64,000 nt of DNA from contig NZ_JBAMHQ010000001.1 in NCBI RefSeq assembly GCF_037081775.1, forward strand, positions 62,001 to 126,000. The letters run 5' to 3'. Source of the stretch: Haladaptatus sp. ZSTT2 (GTDB lineage: Archaea > Halobacteriota > Halobacteria > Halobacteriales > Halococcaceae). A model generated the notes under the pieces. That model was not told the DNA's origin, did no database searches, and saw only the letters and a program-made list of their open reading frames with translations. This document shows positions 51,891 through 59,409 of this stretch, one piece after another (within the stretch, counting starts at the first letter, position 1; each line of letters begins with the position of its first letter). Position numbers and translations under genes: made by a program.

Positions 51891-52445
51891 CTACCACTCC
51901 TCGCCAATTCGCCTGCGGGCGCGTTCGTAGCCATCGTGTGACCGCCACGACTCCCCCGACTCACGGTGCGTAACGCGAAGGGGACTGCGACAGGCACCGC
52001 ACCGATAGCGCCCCGGATTCGTCACGACCGAAGAGGCACGGTGGCGCTCTGCGTGCCAGTCACACGACTCGTCTGCACACGACAGGGCGAGGCGGCCGTC
52101 GGTGAACCGTTCGCAGGTACGCGGCGCGTTCACCTCGCGGGCTTTCTGCCGAAAACGCGGGCCATGATTCGACGCACCGAACTGCTGGAACTCCCACGCG
52201 TGGACGAGTTCGTGGCGGACGACGCCCGAAAACTGCTCCCAGCCGTACGCCTCAAAGGCGGCCCACGTCAGGCGGATTGTCACCGCACCGGTTTGTGGGT
52301 TGTAGAGACACTGGCCCGCGCGACGGCGCGCTCGCTCAGAAACCTCCCAGGACACCGTCGAGTAGTCGATTGGCAACGCCACCGTTTTCGCGTAGCGTTC
52401 TGCTCGTTCTACGAGCTGTGTACGGCTCGTCGCTCCCGAGCCCAT
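51891..52445 (-). CDS. SprT-like zinc metalloprotease
   Basis: 184 residues from the ATG at 52445. Metal site HELVHAWEFQQFG (His78, Glu79, His82) is the HExxH of SprT/Spartan-type proteins. Near the C terminus a zinc ribbon is visible (LSCADESCDWHAERH and YRCGACRSPLRV). Archaeal and eukaryotic relatives degrade proteins covalently bound to DNA; that role here is inferred from the family. Two bases separate its start from the stop of the upstream HTH-10 gene, so they form an operon. Confidence 0.87.
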   Translation of the reverse strand: MGSGATSRTQLVERAERYAKTVALPIDYSTVSWEVSERARRRAGQCLYNPQTGAVTIRLTWAAFEAYGWEQFSGVVRHELVHAWEFQQFGASNHGPRFRQKAREVNAPRTCERFTDGRLALSCADESCDWHAERHRASSVVTNPGRYRCGACRSPLRVTHRESGESWRSHDGYERARRRIGEEW

Positions 52446-52447
52446 TC

Positions 52448-53104
52448 TTACTTGTTCGCCCGCTCGACGAGCGAATGGCCGACCAGCCGCTCGGTTCCAC
52501 GCCGAAGCCGCTCTGAGGCGGCCTGACTCGACACGCCGAGTTGCGCTGCTAAGTCTGCAAGTGAGACCTTCCGCGGAATCTCGAAGTAGCCGGACTCGTG
52601 GGCGGCGAGGAGCGCATCTTGCTGGCACTCCGTGAGGTTGTAGGCGGCCTCTTCGGTTGAGGAGTCGATCTGGTTGTAGATGGTGTAGAGTTTCACGTCG
52701 ACGCCGACTTCCCCACACCGCGTTCTGAACTCCTTGAACGTCTCGCGGTCTGGAAACTGCATCTGCAGGAACCAGCCCTCGTCCGTGCCTTTGCCTTCGA
52801 GCATCACCGCGTCGAGTTCGACGTACGCTTGATGGACGGTGGTTGCTTTTCCGGCTTCGGTCAGCTCGACGCGATAGAGTCGCTTGTTGTCGACTTCATG
52901 TAACACCGACGGTGACGTGATGGTCGGGTCTGTCTCGAGTGCCTCCTCGAATGTTTCGAAGTTCTCGCTACACGCCCAGAACAGAAAGCGAACGACGCTG
53001 GAGGGGAGCGCCCGTTTTTCTTCGACGGTAACCACGGCGTCTGCGTTGCTGGTCAACGCCTCTTGGAGCACTGGAGTATCCAGATGCACTTCGACGAAAA
53101 TCAT
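52448..53104 (-). CDS. HTH-10 transcription regulator (bacterio-opsin-activator type)
   Basis: 218 residues. An N-terminal sensor-like domain (MIFVEVHLDTPVLQEALTSN, later WFLQMQFPDRETFKEFRTRC) is followed by a C-terminal HTH-10 (LTECQQDALLAAHESGYFEI, then VSLADLAAQLGVSSQAASER and LRRGTERL). The start at 53104 is the first ATG and begins with the family strand. It is followed two bases later by the SprT-like gene, so it may regulate or be co-regulated with it. Signal unknown. Confidence 0.88.
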   Translation of the reverse strand: MIFVEVHLDTPVLQEALTSNADAVVTVEEKRALPSSVVRFLFWACSENFETFEEALETDPTITSPSVLHEVDNKRLYRVELTEAGKATTVHQAYVELDAVMLEGKGTDEGWFLQMQFPDRETFKEFRTRCGEVGVDVKLYTIYNQIDSSTEEAAYNLTECQQDALLAAHESGYFEIPRKVSLADLAAQLGVSSQAASERLRRGTERLVGHSLVERANK

Positions 53105-53439
53105 CGCTGGGCTCGCGTTCTTATTCGGTGTCCGTTGCTCCCGTTTGAGTGGTCAACCCCCCCACGGTCATCGATGAAACCCCCGGGAGACGCCCCTGCC
53201 GTGTGAACAAGTACACGCTCACAAGTTCCCTCCACGCTCATAGATACTCTAAGGCTTTCGAGAGCCGGTAAATAATTGTTGTTCGTACCATATCGTGTTG
53301 ACAGAACAGACAGCATCGTTGGCAGTTGGTTAGGGAATCTCACCGCTCACCAGTGGTTGAAACACACAACATCGCAGTAGCGACCGTGTGCGAAAAACCG
53401 CACACAGTCACTTCGGTTTCACAGGATACAGACTTACAC
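53105..53439. other. Non-coding stretch upstream of the HTH-10 gene (335 bases)
   Basis: No supportable gene. It includes the HTH-10 upstream region, an AT-rich TAAATAATTGTT patch near 53270-53281 and a hairpin, GTGTGCG (53386-53392) with CGCACAC (53399-53405) and a 6-base AAAAAC loop. ORFs in the stretch have no family-like residues. A short stretch near 53353 (GTGGTTGAAAC) recalls CRISPR repeats but is not repeated. Confidence 0.45.
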
Positions 53440-53607
53440 TCAGACGCTCGCCGTAATCGAGATCGCCTCGTCTGTTTGAATCCATGCCTCCGGGTTGGTT
53501 CGGTCGTAAATTACGATTTCACCCGTTGTGAGTTTGAGCTGTCCGTACTCAAGGTAGTCATCGGCTGGAGGTTCGTCCTGGCGTTTCGGGTCAGTTGTGG
53601 GGGTCAT
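53440..53607 (-). CDS. Small haloarchaeal protein (below usual size cut-off)
   Basis: 55 residues from the ATG at 53607: a charged N terminus (MTPTTDPKRQDEPPADDYLE) followed by a compact domain reading YGQLKLTTGEIVIYDRTNPE then AWIQTDEAISI. The pattern of a short beta-hairpin with EAWIQ(T/S)D resembles a tiny haloarchaeal family of about 50-60 residues that I recall (named a DUF, number uncertain). It is acidic, cytoplasmic and conserved in style. Three GCTACCA elements and an inverted repeat lie just upstream and may regulate it. Confidence 0.65.
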   Translation of the reverse strand: MTPTTDPKRQDEPPADDYLEYGQLKLTTGEIVIYDRTNPEAWIQTDEAISITASV

Positions 53608-53613
53608 TTGGTA

Positions 53614-53681
53614 TGGTAGCAGTGGGGTGTCTCACGCTACGTCCACTGCTACCAACCCCTAGGTCATAACCCTTGCTACCA
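53614..53681 (-). promoter_or_regulatory. Inverted 12-mers and repeated GCTACCA elements before a small gene
   Basis: TGGTAGCAGTGG (53614-53625) is the exact reverse complement of CCACTGCTACCA (53643-53654), 17 bases apart. A third GCTACCA lies at 53675-53681, 27 bases after the second. They lie upstream of the ATG at 53607, with a GTTATGACC TATA-like site near 53664-53670. They can act as operator sites, or as a leader hairpin covering the start. Confidence 0.5.
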
Positions 53682-53723
53682 TATGTCATACTATTGTCTG
53701 ACCAATCGTGAACAACTCCGCGC

Positions 53724-53828
53724 TCAGTCTGCCAACCCAACCGTTCGCACGTGTTCATCGAGCGCGGTCTCGCTCTCGAACACCCTGCCACACACGTGAC
53801 AGGTGTGGCGTCTCTCAGCCTCGTCCAT
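53724..53828 (-). CDS. Minimal zinc-finger-type protein
   Basis: 34 residues: MDEAERRHTCHVCGRVFESE then TALDEHVRTVGLAD. CHVC provides CxxC and DEH gives the following His, as in a C2H2 finger, but the second His of the classical finger is missing, with an Asp at the end. Such tiny zinc proteins are common in haloarchaea. GAGGAG precedes the ATG and a GCTTTACC box lies about 32 bases upstream. It lies divergent from the HxlR gene. Confidence 0.6.
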   Translation of the reverse strand: MDEAERRHTCHVCGRVFESETALDEHVRTVGLAD

Positions 53829-53920
53829 GCTCTCCTCTACGCTCAGACCCCGGTAAAGCGTGTCGTCGAGTGAACATCCGGCACTATAGTTACACTTGGT
53901 TAGTAAGTACCTCGAAGTAA

Positions 53921-53928
53921 CCTTTTAG
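53921..53928 (+). promoter_or_regulatory. TATA box of the HxlR-family gene
   Basis: CCTTTTAG is centred about 27 bases before the ATG at 53952, so the mRNA is leaderless and starts there, not at 53928. Confidence 0.5.
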
Positions 53929-53951
53929 TGCTGGCCCGTGTATCACCCTCC

Positions 53952-54317
53952 ATGAACGATGAAACAGCCCCACTCGCCGTCTGGTGTGCAGGCGAGGAGT
54001 GGTGTCCAATCACCTCGACGGCGACGATTCTTGGGAAAAAGTGGCACCCGGTCATCATCCACCGTTTGCTGAAACACGGCCCGTCTGGGTTCAACGCGCT
54101 CAAAGACGCCGTCGATGGCATCTCCGCAAAAGTGCTTTCGGACAGCCTCGAAAACTTAGAGGAGTACGGCTTGGTCAACCGGGCGGTCATCAGCGAAAAA
54201 CCGTTTCGCGTCGAATACTCGCTGACTCCCCGTGGCAAGTCGCTCGAACCCATCATCATCGCCATGCAAGACTGGGGGAAAGAACACCTCATGCCGGCAG
54301 ACGAACCGGCACAGTAG
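53952..54317 (+). CDS. HxlR-family transcription regulator
   Basis: 121 residues from the ATG at 53952. WCPITSTATILGKKWHPVII and the winged helix HGPSGFNALKDAVDGISAKV then LSDSLENLEEYGLVNR are the HxlR/MarR-like DNA-binding fold; VEYSLTPRGKSLEPIIIAM is the wing and last helix. Cys12 and Cys18 near the N terminus (VWCAGEEWCPI) could sense oxidants or aldehydes as in some HxlR proteins. It lies 87 bases before the preQ0 operon but has its own promoter. The target is unknown. Confidence 0.88.
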   Translation: MNDETAPLAVWCAGEEWCPITSTATILGKKWHPVIIHRLLKHGPSGFNALKDAVDGISAKVLSDSLENLEEYGLVNRAVISEKPFRVEYSLTPRGKSLEPIIIAMQDWGKEHLMPADEPAQ

Positions 54318-54404
54318 CGTCAGTATCTCTCAGGTTGGTACGATTTCCGTCCAGACAGTCCTAAAATGAGAAACAACTAATACCTCTCCCGATATTCCCC
54401 CAGT

Positions 54405-54860
54405 ATGCTCTCAAGAACCTCGGAGCGCGATGACCTGTCGCTTACCGAGCGCGTCCACGAACTCAGAATCGGCCACGACAGCCCGATTCGTATCAGCAGT
54501 GGACACCGACTGCTGCACCACGACGGCAAGTGCAGCCGTCCACACGGCCACAACTACGAGATCTCCGTTACTGTTCGCGGCAACCTGACCGAGGACGGCT
54601 GGGTGGTGGACAAAGGTGACGTCACCAGCGTCATCGACGACTGGGATCACCGCTTTCTGCTCCAAGACGGCGACCCGCTCATCGAGGCGTTCAAAGCCTC
54701 GGGTGACGGCGACGCGCTCGTCGTCTTCGACCACCCGCCGACCGCCGAAGTGATGGGCATCATCTTAGAACAGCGCCTGCTCGCAGAACTCCCCGACAAC
54801 GTCGCGGACGTCTCCGTGCTGGTTCGTGAGACGAGCGAACTCTGTGGCGTGACCTGCTGA
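54405..54860 (+). CDS. queD: QueD, 6-carboxytetrahydropterin synthase
   Basis: 151 residues. Zinc ligands are in ISSGHRLLHHDGKCSRPHGH (His, then HGHNY) with the catalytic Cys in the same segment. The TVRGNLTEDGWVVDKGDVTS segment and the PPTAEVMGII helix complete the PTPS fold. It makes carboxytetrahydropterin from dihydroneopterin triphosphate, the second step towards preQ0. It is first gene of queD-queE-folE-queC, which supplies preQ0 for archaeosine in tRNA. The stop shares one base with the queE start (TGATG). Confidence 0.93.
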   Translation: MLSRTSERDDLSLTERVHELRIGHDSPIRISSGHRLLHHDGKCSRPHGHNYEISVTVRGNLTEDGWVVDKGDVTSVIDDWDHRFLLQDGDPLIEAFKASGDGDALVVFDHPPTAEVMGIILEQRLLAELPDNVADVSVLVRETSELCGVTC

Positions 54861-55627
54861 TGCCAGTCAACGCAGAAACGCCAACACGCGACGGCCCGGA
54901 AGACGGCGATGGCCTGCCAATCAACGAACTGTTCTACTCACTGCAAGGCGAAGGCAAACTCGCCGGTGTCCCCTCCGTGTTCATCCGCACGAGTGGCTGT
55001 AACCTCCGGTGTTGGTTCTGTGATTCGTATCACACCTCGTGGGAGCCAACCCACGCGTGGATGTCCGTCGATGAAATCGTCGAGGCGGTTTCAGAACACA
55101 CCGAAGCAGACCACGTCGTCCTCACGGGCGGCGAACCGCTGATTCACGAGACGGCTGTTACGCTGCTCGAACGCCTTGCCACAGCGGGCTATCACACCAC
55201 CGTCGAGACGAACGGGACGATTTTCCGCGACGCACCAATCGACCTCGCGAGCGTAAGTCCAAAACTCGCCTCCAGTACGCCAACGCCGGAACGCGACCCG
55301 AAAGGCGACGGCGAGTGGGAAGCCCGCCACGAGGAGGCCCGCATCGACATCTCTGAACTGTCTCAGTTCGTCGCCACCTACGACACGCAGCTCAAATTCG
55401 TCGTTACCGGCCCCGACGACATGGCCGAAATCACGGACATCGTCGCGGCCGTTCGCGCGACTGGCGCGTCGCTCGCGGACGATGACGTGTTGTTGATGCC
55501 CGAAGGCCAAACCCGTGAGGCTTTAGACGAGACGCGCAAACGAACGGCTGACCTGGCGATGGAGTACGGTTTCCGCTATACCCCCCGCCTCCACGTCGAC
55601 CTCTGGAACGACGCCCCCGGAACTTGA
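54860..55627 (+). CDS. queE: QueE, 7-carboxy-7-deazaguanine synthase
   Basis: 255 residues. Radical-SAM enzyme rearranging carboxytetrahydropterin to 7-carboxy-7-deazaguanine. The cluster-binding motif CNLRCWFCDSYH (Cx3Cx2C) is preceded by NELFYSLQGEGKLAGVPSVF. The VVLTGGEPLIHETAVTLLER segment holds the SAM-binding GGEP. Its ATG is formed within the queD stop (TGATG), and folE follows after 1 base. Length is normal for archaeal QueE. Confidence 0.94.
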   Translation: MPVNAETPTRDGPEDGDGLPINELFYSLQGEGKLAGVPSVFIRTSGCNLRCWFCDSYHTSWEPTHAWMSVDEIVEAVSEHTEADHVVLTGGEPLIHETAVTLLERLATAGYHTTVETNGTIFRDAPIDLASVSPKLASSTPTPERDPKGDGEWEARHEEARIDISELSQFVATYDTQLKFVVTGPDDMAEITDIVAAVRATGASLADDDVLLMPEGQTREALDETRKRTADLAMEYGFRYTPRLHVDLWNDAPGT

Positions 55628-55628
55628 G

Positions 55629-56228
55629 ATGACTGACGCTACCCTTATCCCCGAGACGGAATCGACCTACGATCACGAGAAGGCGCGGCGAGCGGTTCGC
55701 ATGCTGCTAGAAGCCGTCGGCGCAGACCCCGACCGAGACGGGCTGGTCGATACGTGGGAACGCCGCGTTCCCGACGCCTTCGAGACGCTCACCGAGGGCT
55801 TCCGAACCGAAGAAAAGCCGACGATGCGCACCTTTCCCGCAGAGAGGTCCGGTCTCGTCATCAAGACGGCAATTCCGGTCTACAGCCTCTGTGAACACCA
55901 CCTCCTGCCGTTTTACGGGACGGCCCACATCGCCTACCGTCCCGGTGAGGAGGTCGTTGGCCTCTCGAAGCTCACGCGCTACGTGCGCTGGCAGTCGCGA
56001 AAGCTCTCGATGCAAGAGCGCCTCACCCGCGAGATTGCAGACGGCTTGCAGGCAGAACTCGACGCAGAGGCGGTACTGGTCGAGATTTCGGCGAGCCACA
56101 TGTGCGAGGCCATGCGCGGCGTCGAAACCGAGACTGAGACGCGCACGAACGTTGCCGTTGGTGAGCCAACCGACCAAGAGCGCACTCAGTTCCAGAACGC
56201 CATCGACCGGGCGGAGGGGTCACGATGA
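55629..56228 (+). CDS. folE: FolE, GTP cyclohydrolase I (type IA)
   Basis: 199 residues. YSLCEHHLLPFYGTAHIAYR (Cys88 and His90/91 as zinc ligands), GLSKLTRYVRWQSRKLSMQE and ISASHMCEAMRG (Cys159, third zinc ligand) are the type IA signature. It makes dihydroneopterin triphosphate, the first precursor of preQ0. Haloarchaea such as Haloferax use the unrelated MptA-type enzyme for this step, so a bacterial-type FolE inside the preQ0 operon is notable. Its stop overlaps the queC ATG. Confidence 0.93.
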   Translation: MTDATLIPETESTYDHEKARRAVRMLLEAVGADPDRDGLVDTWERRVPDAFETLTEGFRTEEKPTMRTFPAERSGLVIKTAIPVYSLCEHHLLPFYGTAHIAYRPGEEVVGLSKLTRYVRWQSRKLSMQERLTREIADGLQAELDAEAVLVEISASHMCEAMRGVETETETRTNVAVGEPTDQERTQFQNAIDRAEGSR

Positions 56229-56917
56229 GCCAGCCAAAGGCGGTCGTCCTCGTCTCCGGCGGGATGGACAGCGCCACCGCCGCCGCAGAAGCGAAATCGC
56301 GAGGCTACGACCTTTACTTCTTGCACACCTCCTACGGCCAGCGCACCGAAGGAAAGGAGTACGAGTGCGCCCGGCAGTTGGCCGAGGAGTTCGACGCGGC
56401 CGACTTCCTCCATATCGAAACAAGCCACCTCGCCCAGATTGGCGCGTCCGCGCTCACCGACGAGGGCATCGACGTGGCCGACGCCGACTTAGACAGCGAG
56501 GAAATTCCGGACACGTACGTTCCGTTCCGGAATGCGAACCTGCTCTCGATGGCCGTCTCCTACGCCGAAGCGAACGAGTGTGCGGCCGTGTTCATCGGCG
56601 CACACAGCGAGGACTTCGCGGGCTACCCCGACTGCCGTCCCGAGTTCTTTGAGGCGTTTCAGGCCGTCGCAGACGTGGGCACCAAACCGGACACCCACAT
56701 CTCGCTCGAAGCGCCGTTCGTCGAGTGGACGAAAACGGAGATTGCGGCCCACGGCGTCTCACTCGACGTGCCGTTCGAGCACACATGGAGCTGTTATAAG
56801 GAAGACGCACCTGCGTGTGGCGTCTGTGATTCGTGTGCCATCCGGCTCAGAGCGTTCGAGGATGTCGGTGTCCGCGACCCAATCGAGTACGCAGAGCGGC
56901 CGTCCTACAGAACGTAG
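56225..56917 (+). CDS. queC: QueC, 7-cyano-7-deazaguanine (preQ0) synthase
   Basis: 230 residues. ATP-dependent PP-loop enzyme making preQ0 from the carboxylate and ammonia. PP-loop VVLVSGGMDSATAAAEA, LHTSYGQRT, FIGAHSEDFAGYPDCRPEFF and a C-terminal zinc site (SCYKEDAPACGVCDSCAIRL). It is last of the operon and overlaps folE by 4 bases. PreQ0 is then inserted into tRNA position 15 by TgtA and converted to archaeosine; those genes are not in this window. Confidence 0.95.
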   Translation: MSQPKAVVLVSGGMDSATAAAEAKSRGYDLYFLHTSYGQRTEGKEYECARQLAEEFDAADFLHIETSHLAQIGASALTDEGIDVADADLDSEEIPDTYVPFRNANLLSMAVSYAEANECAAVFIGAHSEDFAGYPDCRPEFFEAFQAVADVGTKPDTHISLEAPFVEWTKTEIAAHGVSLDVPFEHTWSCYKEDAPACGVCDSCAIRLRAFEDVGVRDPIEYAERPSYRT

Positions 56918-57039
56918 GCTACAACGCAGAGAATGATGTACTGAGGAGGAAAATGGGTTCAACGAGGCACGGACGAGCGTTCGCGGGGATAGCTCTCGCC
57001 GTCGCTGGGCTGGAAAGTTATGTGTGGTCGTAGGGGTAC

Positions 57040-57189
57040 TCAGGCCCGTTGACCACGGATTCGTGCAGCTTCTGCAATTCCGGCATTCGCTGAACAACGG
57101 GGACACGCGAGTATCCGACCACGGGAGTCGGCGAATACCTGTGCGAATCGTTTCGAGATGTGCGCATCGCAGTTAGTGCAGGTTGGCAT
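57040..57189 (-). CDS. Small zinc-ribbon-like protein
   Basis: 49 residues from the ATG at 57189: MPTCTNCDAHISKRFAQVFA, then ILACPRCSANAGIAEAARIR. Two CxxC pairs (CTNC and CPRC) would bind one zinc. It belongs to a short haloarchaeal family (I believe DUF7563, not checked), of unknown function. The start at 57228 in the same frame is outside the conserved part. It stands alone, convergent with queC, and lies between the preQ0 operon and the LOV regulator. Confidence 0.75.
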   Translation of the reverse strand: MPTCTNCDAHISKRFAQVFADSRGRILACPRCSANAGIAEAARIRGQRA

Positions 57190-57257
57190 TGGTCTAGGTG
57201 GGGTTTGCAACGTGTGCCTCACACCCAACTACTCATACGCCGATTGACGACTAATTC

Positions 57258-59264
57258 TCACTCCCTCACTAGTCGGGGTTCTGTTGGACGCTCGAACAGT
57301 TCGGCACACAGTTTCCGCTCTGCGGCGCGCAGATGCTCGTGGAACGTCGACCGCGAGACGCCCATCGCGGTGGCGAGGTCGTCGCCGTTTACCGGCCGAG
57401 GCCAGTCGAAAAAGCCCGCGACGTACGCCCGCTGGAGCGTCGAAAGTTGGCGTTCGGTGAGCCGCTCTTTGAGCGACCCCACAAACTCCTGTTTCGTCGT
57501 TGGTCTGCGGTGGTGTTCGTGGTAGCTCACGAGTTCGGTGCCGGGATACTCCTGTTTCATCAACTCGACGAGCTGGCGGACGTTTGCCTCCTGTGGTAAC
57601 TCGATTTTCATTCGCCCACCCGCGTCGTAGGCGGTGATCTCCTGCGTTTTTGCGCCGTAGTTGGCGAGGTCGGTCACGATTGACTCGCCTGCGAGCGTGA
57701 GTTCGAACAGGCTCTCGTCGTCGTCTGAGGCGACGAGTTGTACCGCCGCAATCTCTCGACATTCTGTGGCGGCTTCGGCCACCGCTTCCGGGTCTGCCCC
57801 GCTCGCGGTGAAGAACAACACGAGCGAGTCGTCTGGCTGGTACATCGCTTGCTTGAAGTCGAGTTCCGCGCCGGTTTTCGCCGCGATGTCCACGAAAAAG
57901 AGTGCCTGACTCTCGAACTCCAACTCGATTTCCACGATGTTGTCCGCGGTGATGATTTTCTTGCTTTCGAGTGAGTTGATGCCGCTTGCGACGGCGCGAC
58001 CCACGGATTCGAGGATGACGCGTTCTCGGTTGTTGAACACGCCATCACGGTCAGTACACACCGTGAGCACGCCGTAGGTCACGTCGTCGTAGACGAGTGG
58101 GATGGCCGCCACTTCGGTAACGCGGGTTGGGTAGCCCCGCCCGAAGCCGCGAACGCCCACGCGGGCGGTCTGCATGGTTCCGGTTTTGACGGCGCGGGCG
58201 GTCGGATTGTTCGCCGCCGCAGGGTCGTTCAAATCGACGCCGATGTCGCCCACCGAGACGAGCGCTTCGCCCGACCACTGCGTCGGGGCGACTTCATCGG
58301 TTCCCACATCGACCTCGCCCACCCACGCGTAGACGTAGGGGTCTGCGCTCGCCAACTGCTTACAGACTGTCTCCTCTATCTCCTCGCGGTTCACCGACCG
58401 CACGAGCGTCTGGGTCACGTCTTGGACGAGACCTTGGACGCGGTCGAGGAGGGCTGCCAAATGCTCGCGTTCTCTCGCAAGCGCGAGTTCGGCCTCCTTT
58501 CGTGCGGTCACGTCGTTCTGGAAGCCCACGAAGTAGCGCACCTCGCCGTCCGAATCTCGAATCGGCGCGATGTTTACGCGATTCCAGAACAGCTCGCCGT
58601 TCTTGCGGTAGTTTTTCACCTCGACGACGACCTCCTCTTCTGCGGCGATGGCCTCGCGCATGGCCGTCACGGCTGCTTGATCTGAGTCGTCTCCTTGCAG
58701 AAATCGGCAGTTTCGCCCGAGGATTTCCGACTCGGTGTAGCCCGTCATCTCGACGAACGAATCGTTTACGTAGCTCAGCGGATTGTCCGGCTGAGTCGCA
58801 TCCGAGATGGCGATACCGACCGGCGCTTCGTTCATCGCCCGCTCTTTCAAGCTGAGTTCGTCCGTGGGCGTCTCGAAGCGCGTTCGGTAGGCCCGCACCG
58901 CCGCGAGTGCGTCGGCTGCCAGTTCTTCTACGTCCGTCTCTGCCGCGAGTCGATACTTCGTGACGCCAATCGCGGTGACGTGGCTCGCAAGCGCCTCACT
59001 CGCGCCGTGTGAGTAGACGATGAGCGGGAGGTGCTGGTCGAATTCGTTTACCGTCTGGACGACCGTTTCCGTGTCGTCGTCTGCCAACGGTGCTTCCGTA
59101 ATCACGCAATCTATCGCAGGAGAGAGTGCCGCTAAAACGTCGGTTTCGGAGGTCACGACGCGCACTGCTTCTACGTCCCGTTTGAGGGCTGTCGCCACCG
59201 CGTCCGCGGTTTCCTCGCGCCCGACGTAGAGCACGCACAGCCGCGAACCGTCCTGAGTACCCAT
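57258..59264 (-). CDS. LOV/PAS, GAF and HTH-10 sensory transcription regulator (Bat-like)
   Basis: 668 residues from the ATG at 59264. Residues 1-125 form a receiver-like domain without a convincing Asp switch. The PAS domain (about 140-255) has the full LOV set: GRNCRFLQG with the photoactive Cys186, NYRKNGELFWN (Asn218, Asn228) and GFQND (Gln249). About 270-450 is a GAF domain, then the Bat-specific region and a C-terminal HTH-10 (LTERQLSTLQRAYVAGFFDW). It should therefore bind FMN and sense blue light, regulating transcription. Targets are unknown; no opsin gene lies in the window. Confidence 0.9.
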   Translation of the reverse strand: MGTQDGSRLCVLYVGREETADAVATALKRDVEAVRVVTSETDVLAALSPAIDCVITEAPLADDDTETVVQTVNEFDQHLPLIVYSHGASEALASHVTAIGVTKYRLAAETDVEELAADALAAVRAYRTRFETPTDELSLKERAMNEAPVGIAISDATQPDNPLSYVNDSFVEMTGYTESEILGRNCRFLQGDDSDQAAVTAMREAIAAEEEVVVEVKNYRKNGELFWNRVNIAPIRDSDGEVRYFVGFQNDVTARKEAELALAREREHLAALLDRVQGLVQDVTQTLVRSVNREEIEETVCKQLASADPYVYAWVGEVDVGTDEVAPTQWSGEALVSVGDIGVDLNDPAAANNPTARAVKTGTMQTARVGVRGFGRGYPTRVTEVAAIPLVYDDVTYGVLTVCTDRDGVFNNRERVILESVGRAVASGINSLESKKIITADNIVEIELEFESQALFFVDIAAKTGAELDFKQAMYQPDDSLVLFFTASGADPEAVAEAATECREIAAVQLVASDDDESLFELTLAGESIVTDLANYGAKTQEITAYDAGGRMKIELPQEANVRQLVELMKQEYPGTELVSYHEHHRRPTTKQEFVGSLKERLTERQLSTLQRAYVAGFFDWPRPVNGDDLATAMGVSRSTFHEHLRAAERKLCAELFERPTEPRLVRE

Positions 59265-59307
59265 AGCAGTGACTCGGTTCCGGCCGTGCAAATAGGTATG
59301 GCACGGG

Positions 59308-59409
59308 TCACACGAATTTGAGATAGAGCAGGGCTAAAAACAGCCAGTAGCCGACGATGGCGGCGAGAATGAGCAGAATAATTCCGGCATCTTCCACCAT
59401 GCGGTGCAT
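59308..59409 (-). CDS. Tiny single-helix membrane protein (candidate)
   Basis: 33 residues: MHRMVEDAGIILLILAAIVG then YWLFLALLYLKFV. One long membrane helix with a charged N terminus. TAACTAAT is centred about 27 bases upstream of the ATG at 59409; the ATG at 59400 is possible too. It lies 43 bases before the LOV regulator on the same strand. Function unknown and its expression is unproven. Confidence 0.42.
   Translation of the reverse strand: MHRMVEDAGIILLILAAIVGYWLFLALLYLKFV

Noticed and set aside
53353-53366. A CRISPR-like GTGGTTGAAAC stretch
   Set aside because: It occurs once. There are no regularly spaced copies and no cas genes in the window.
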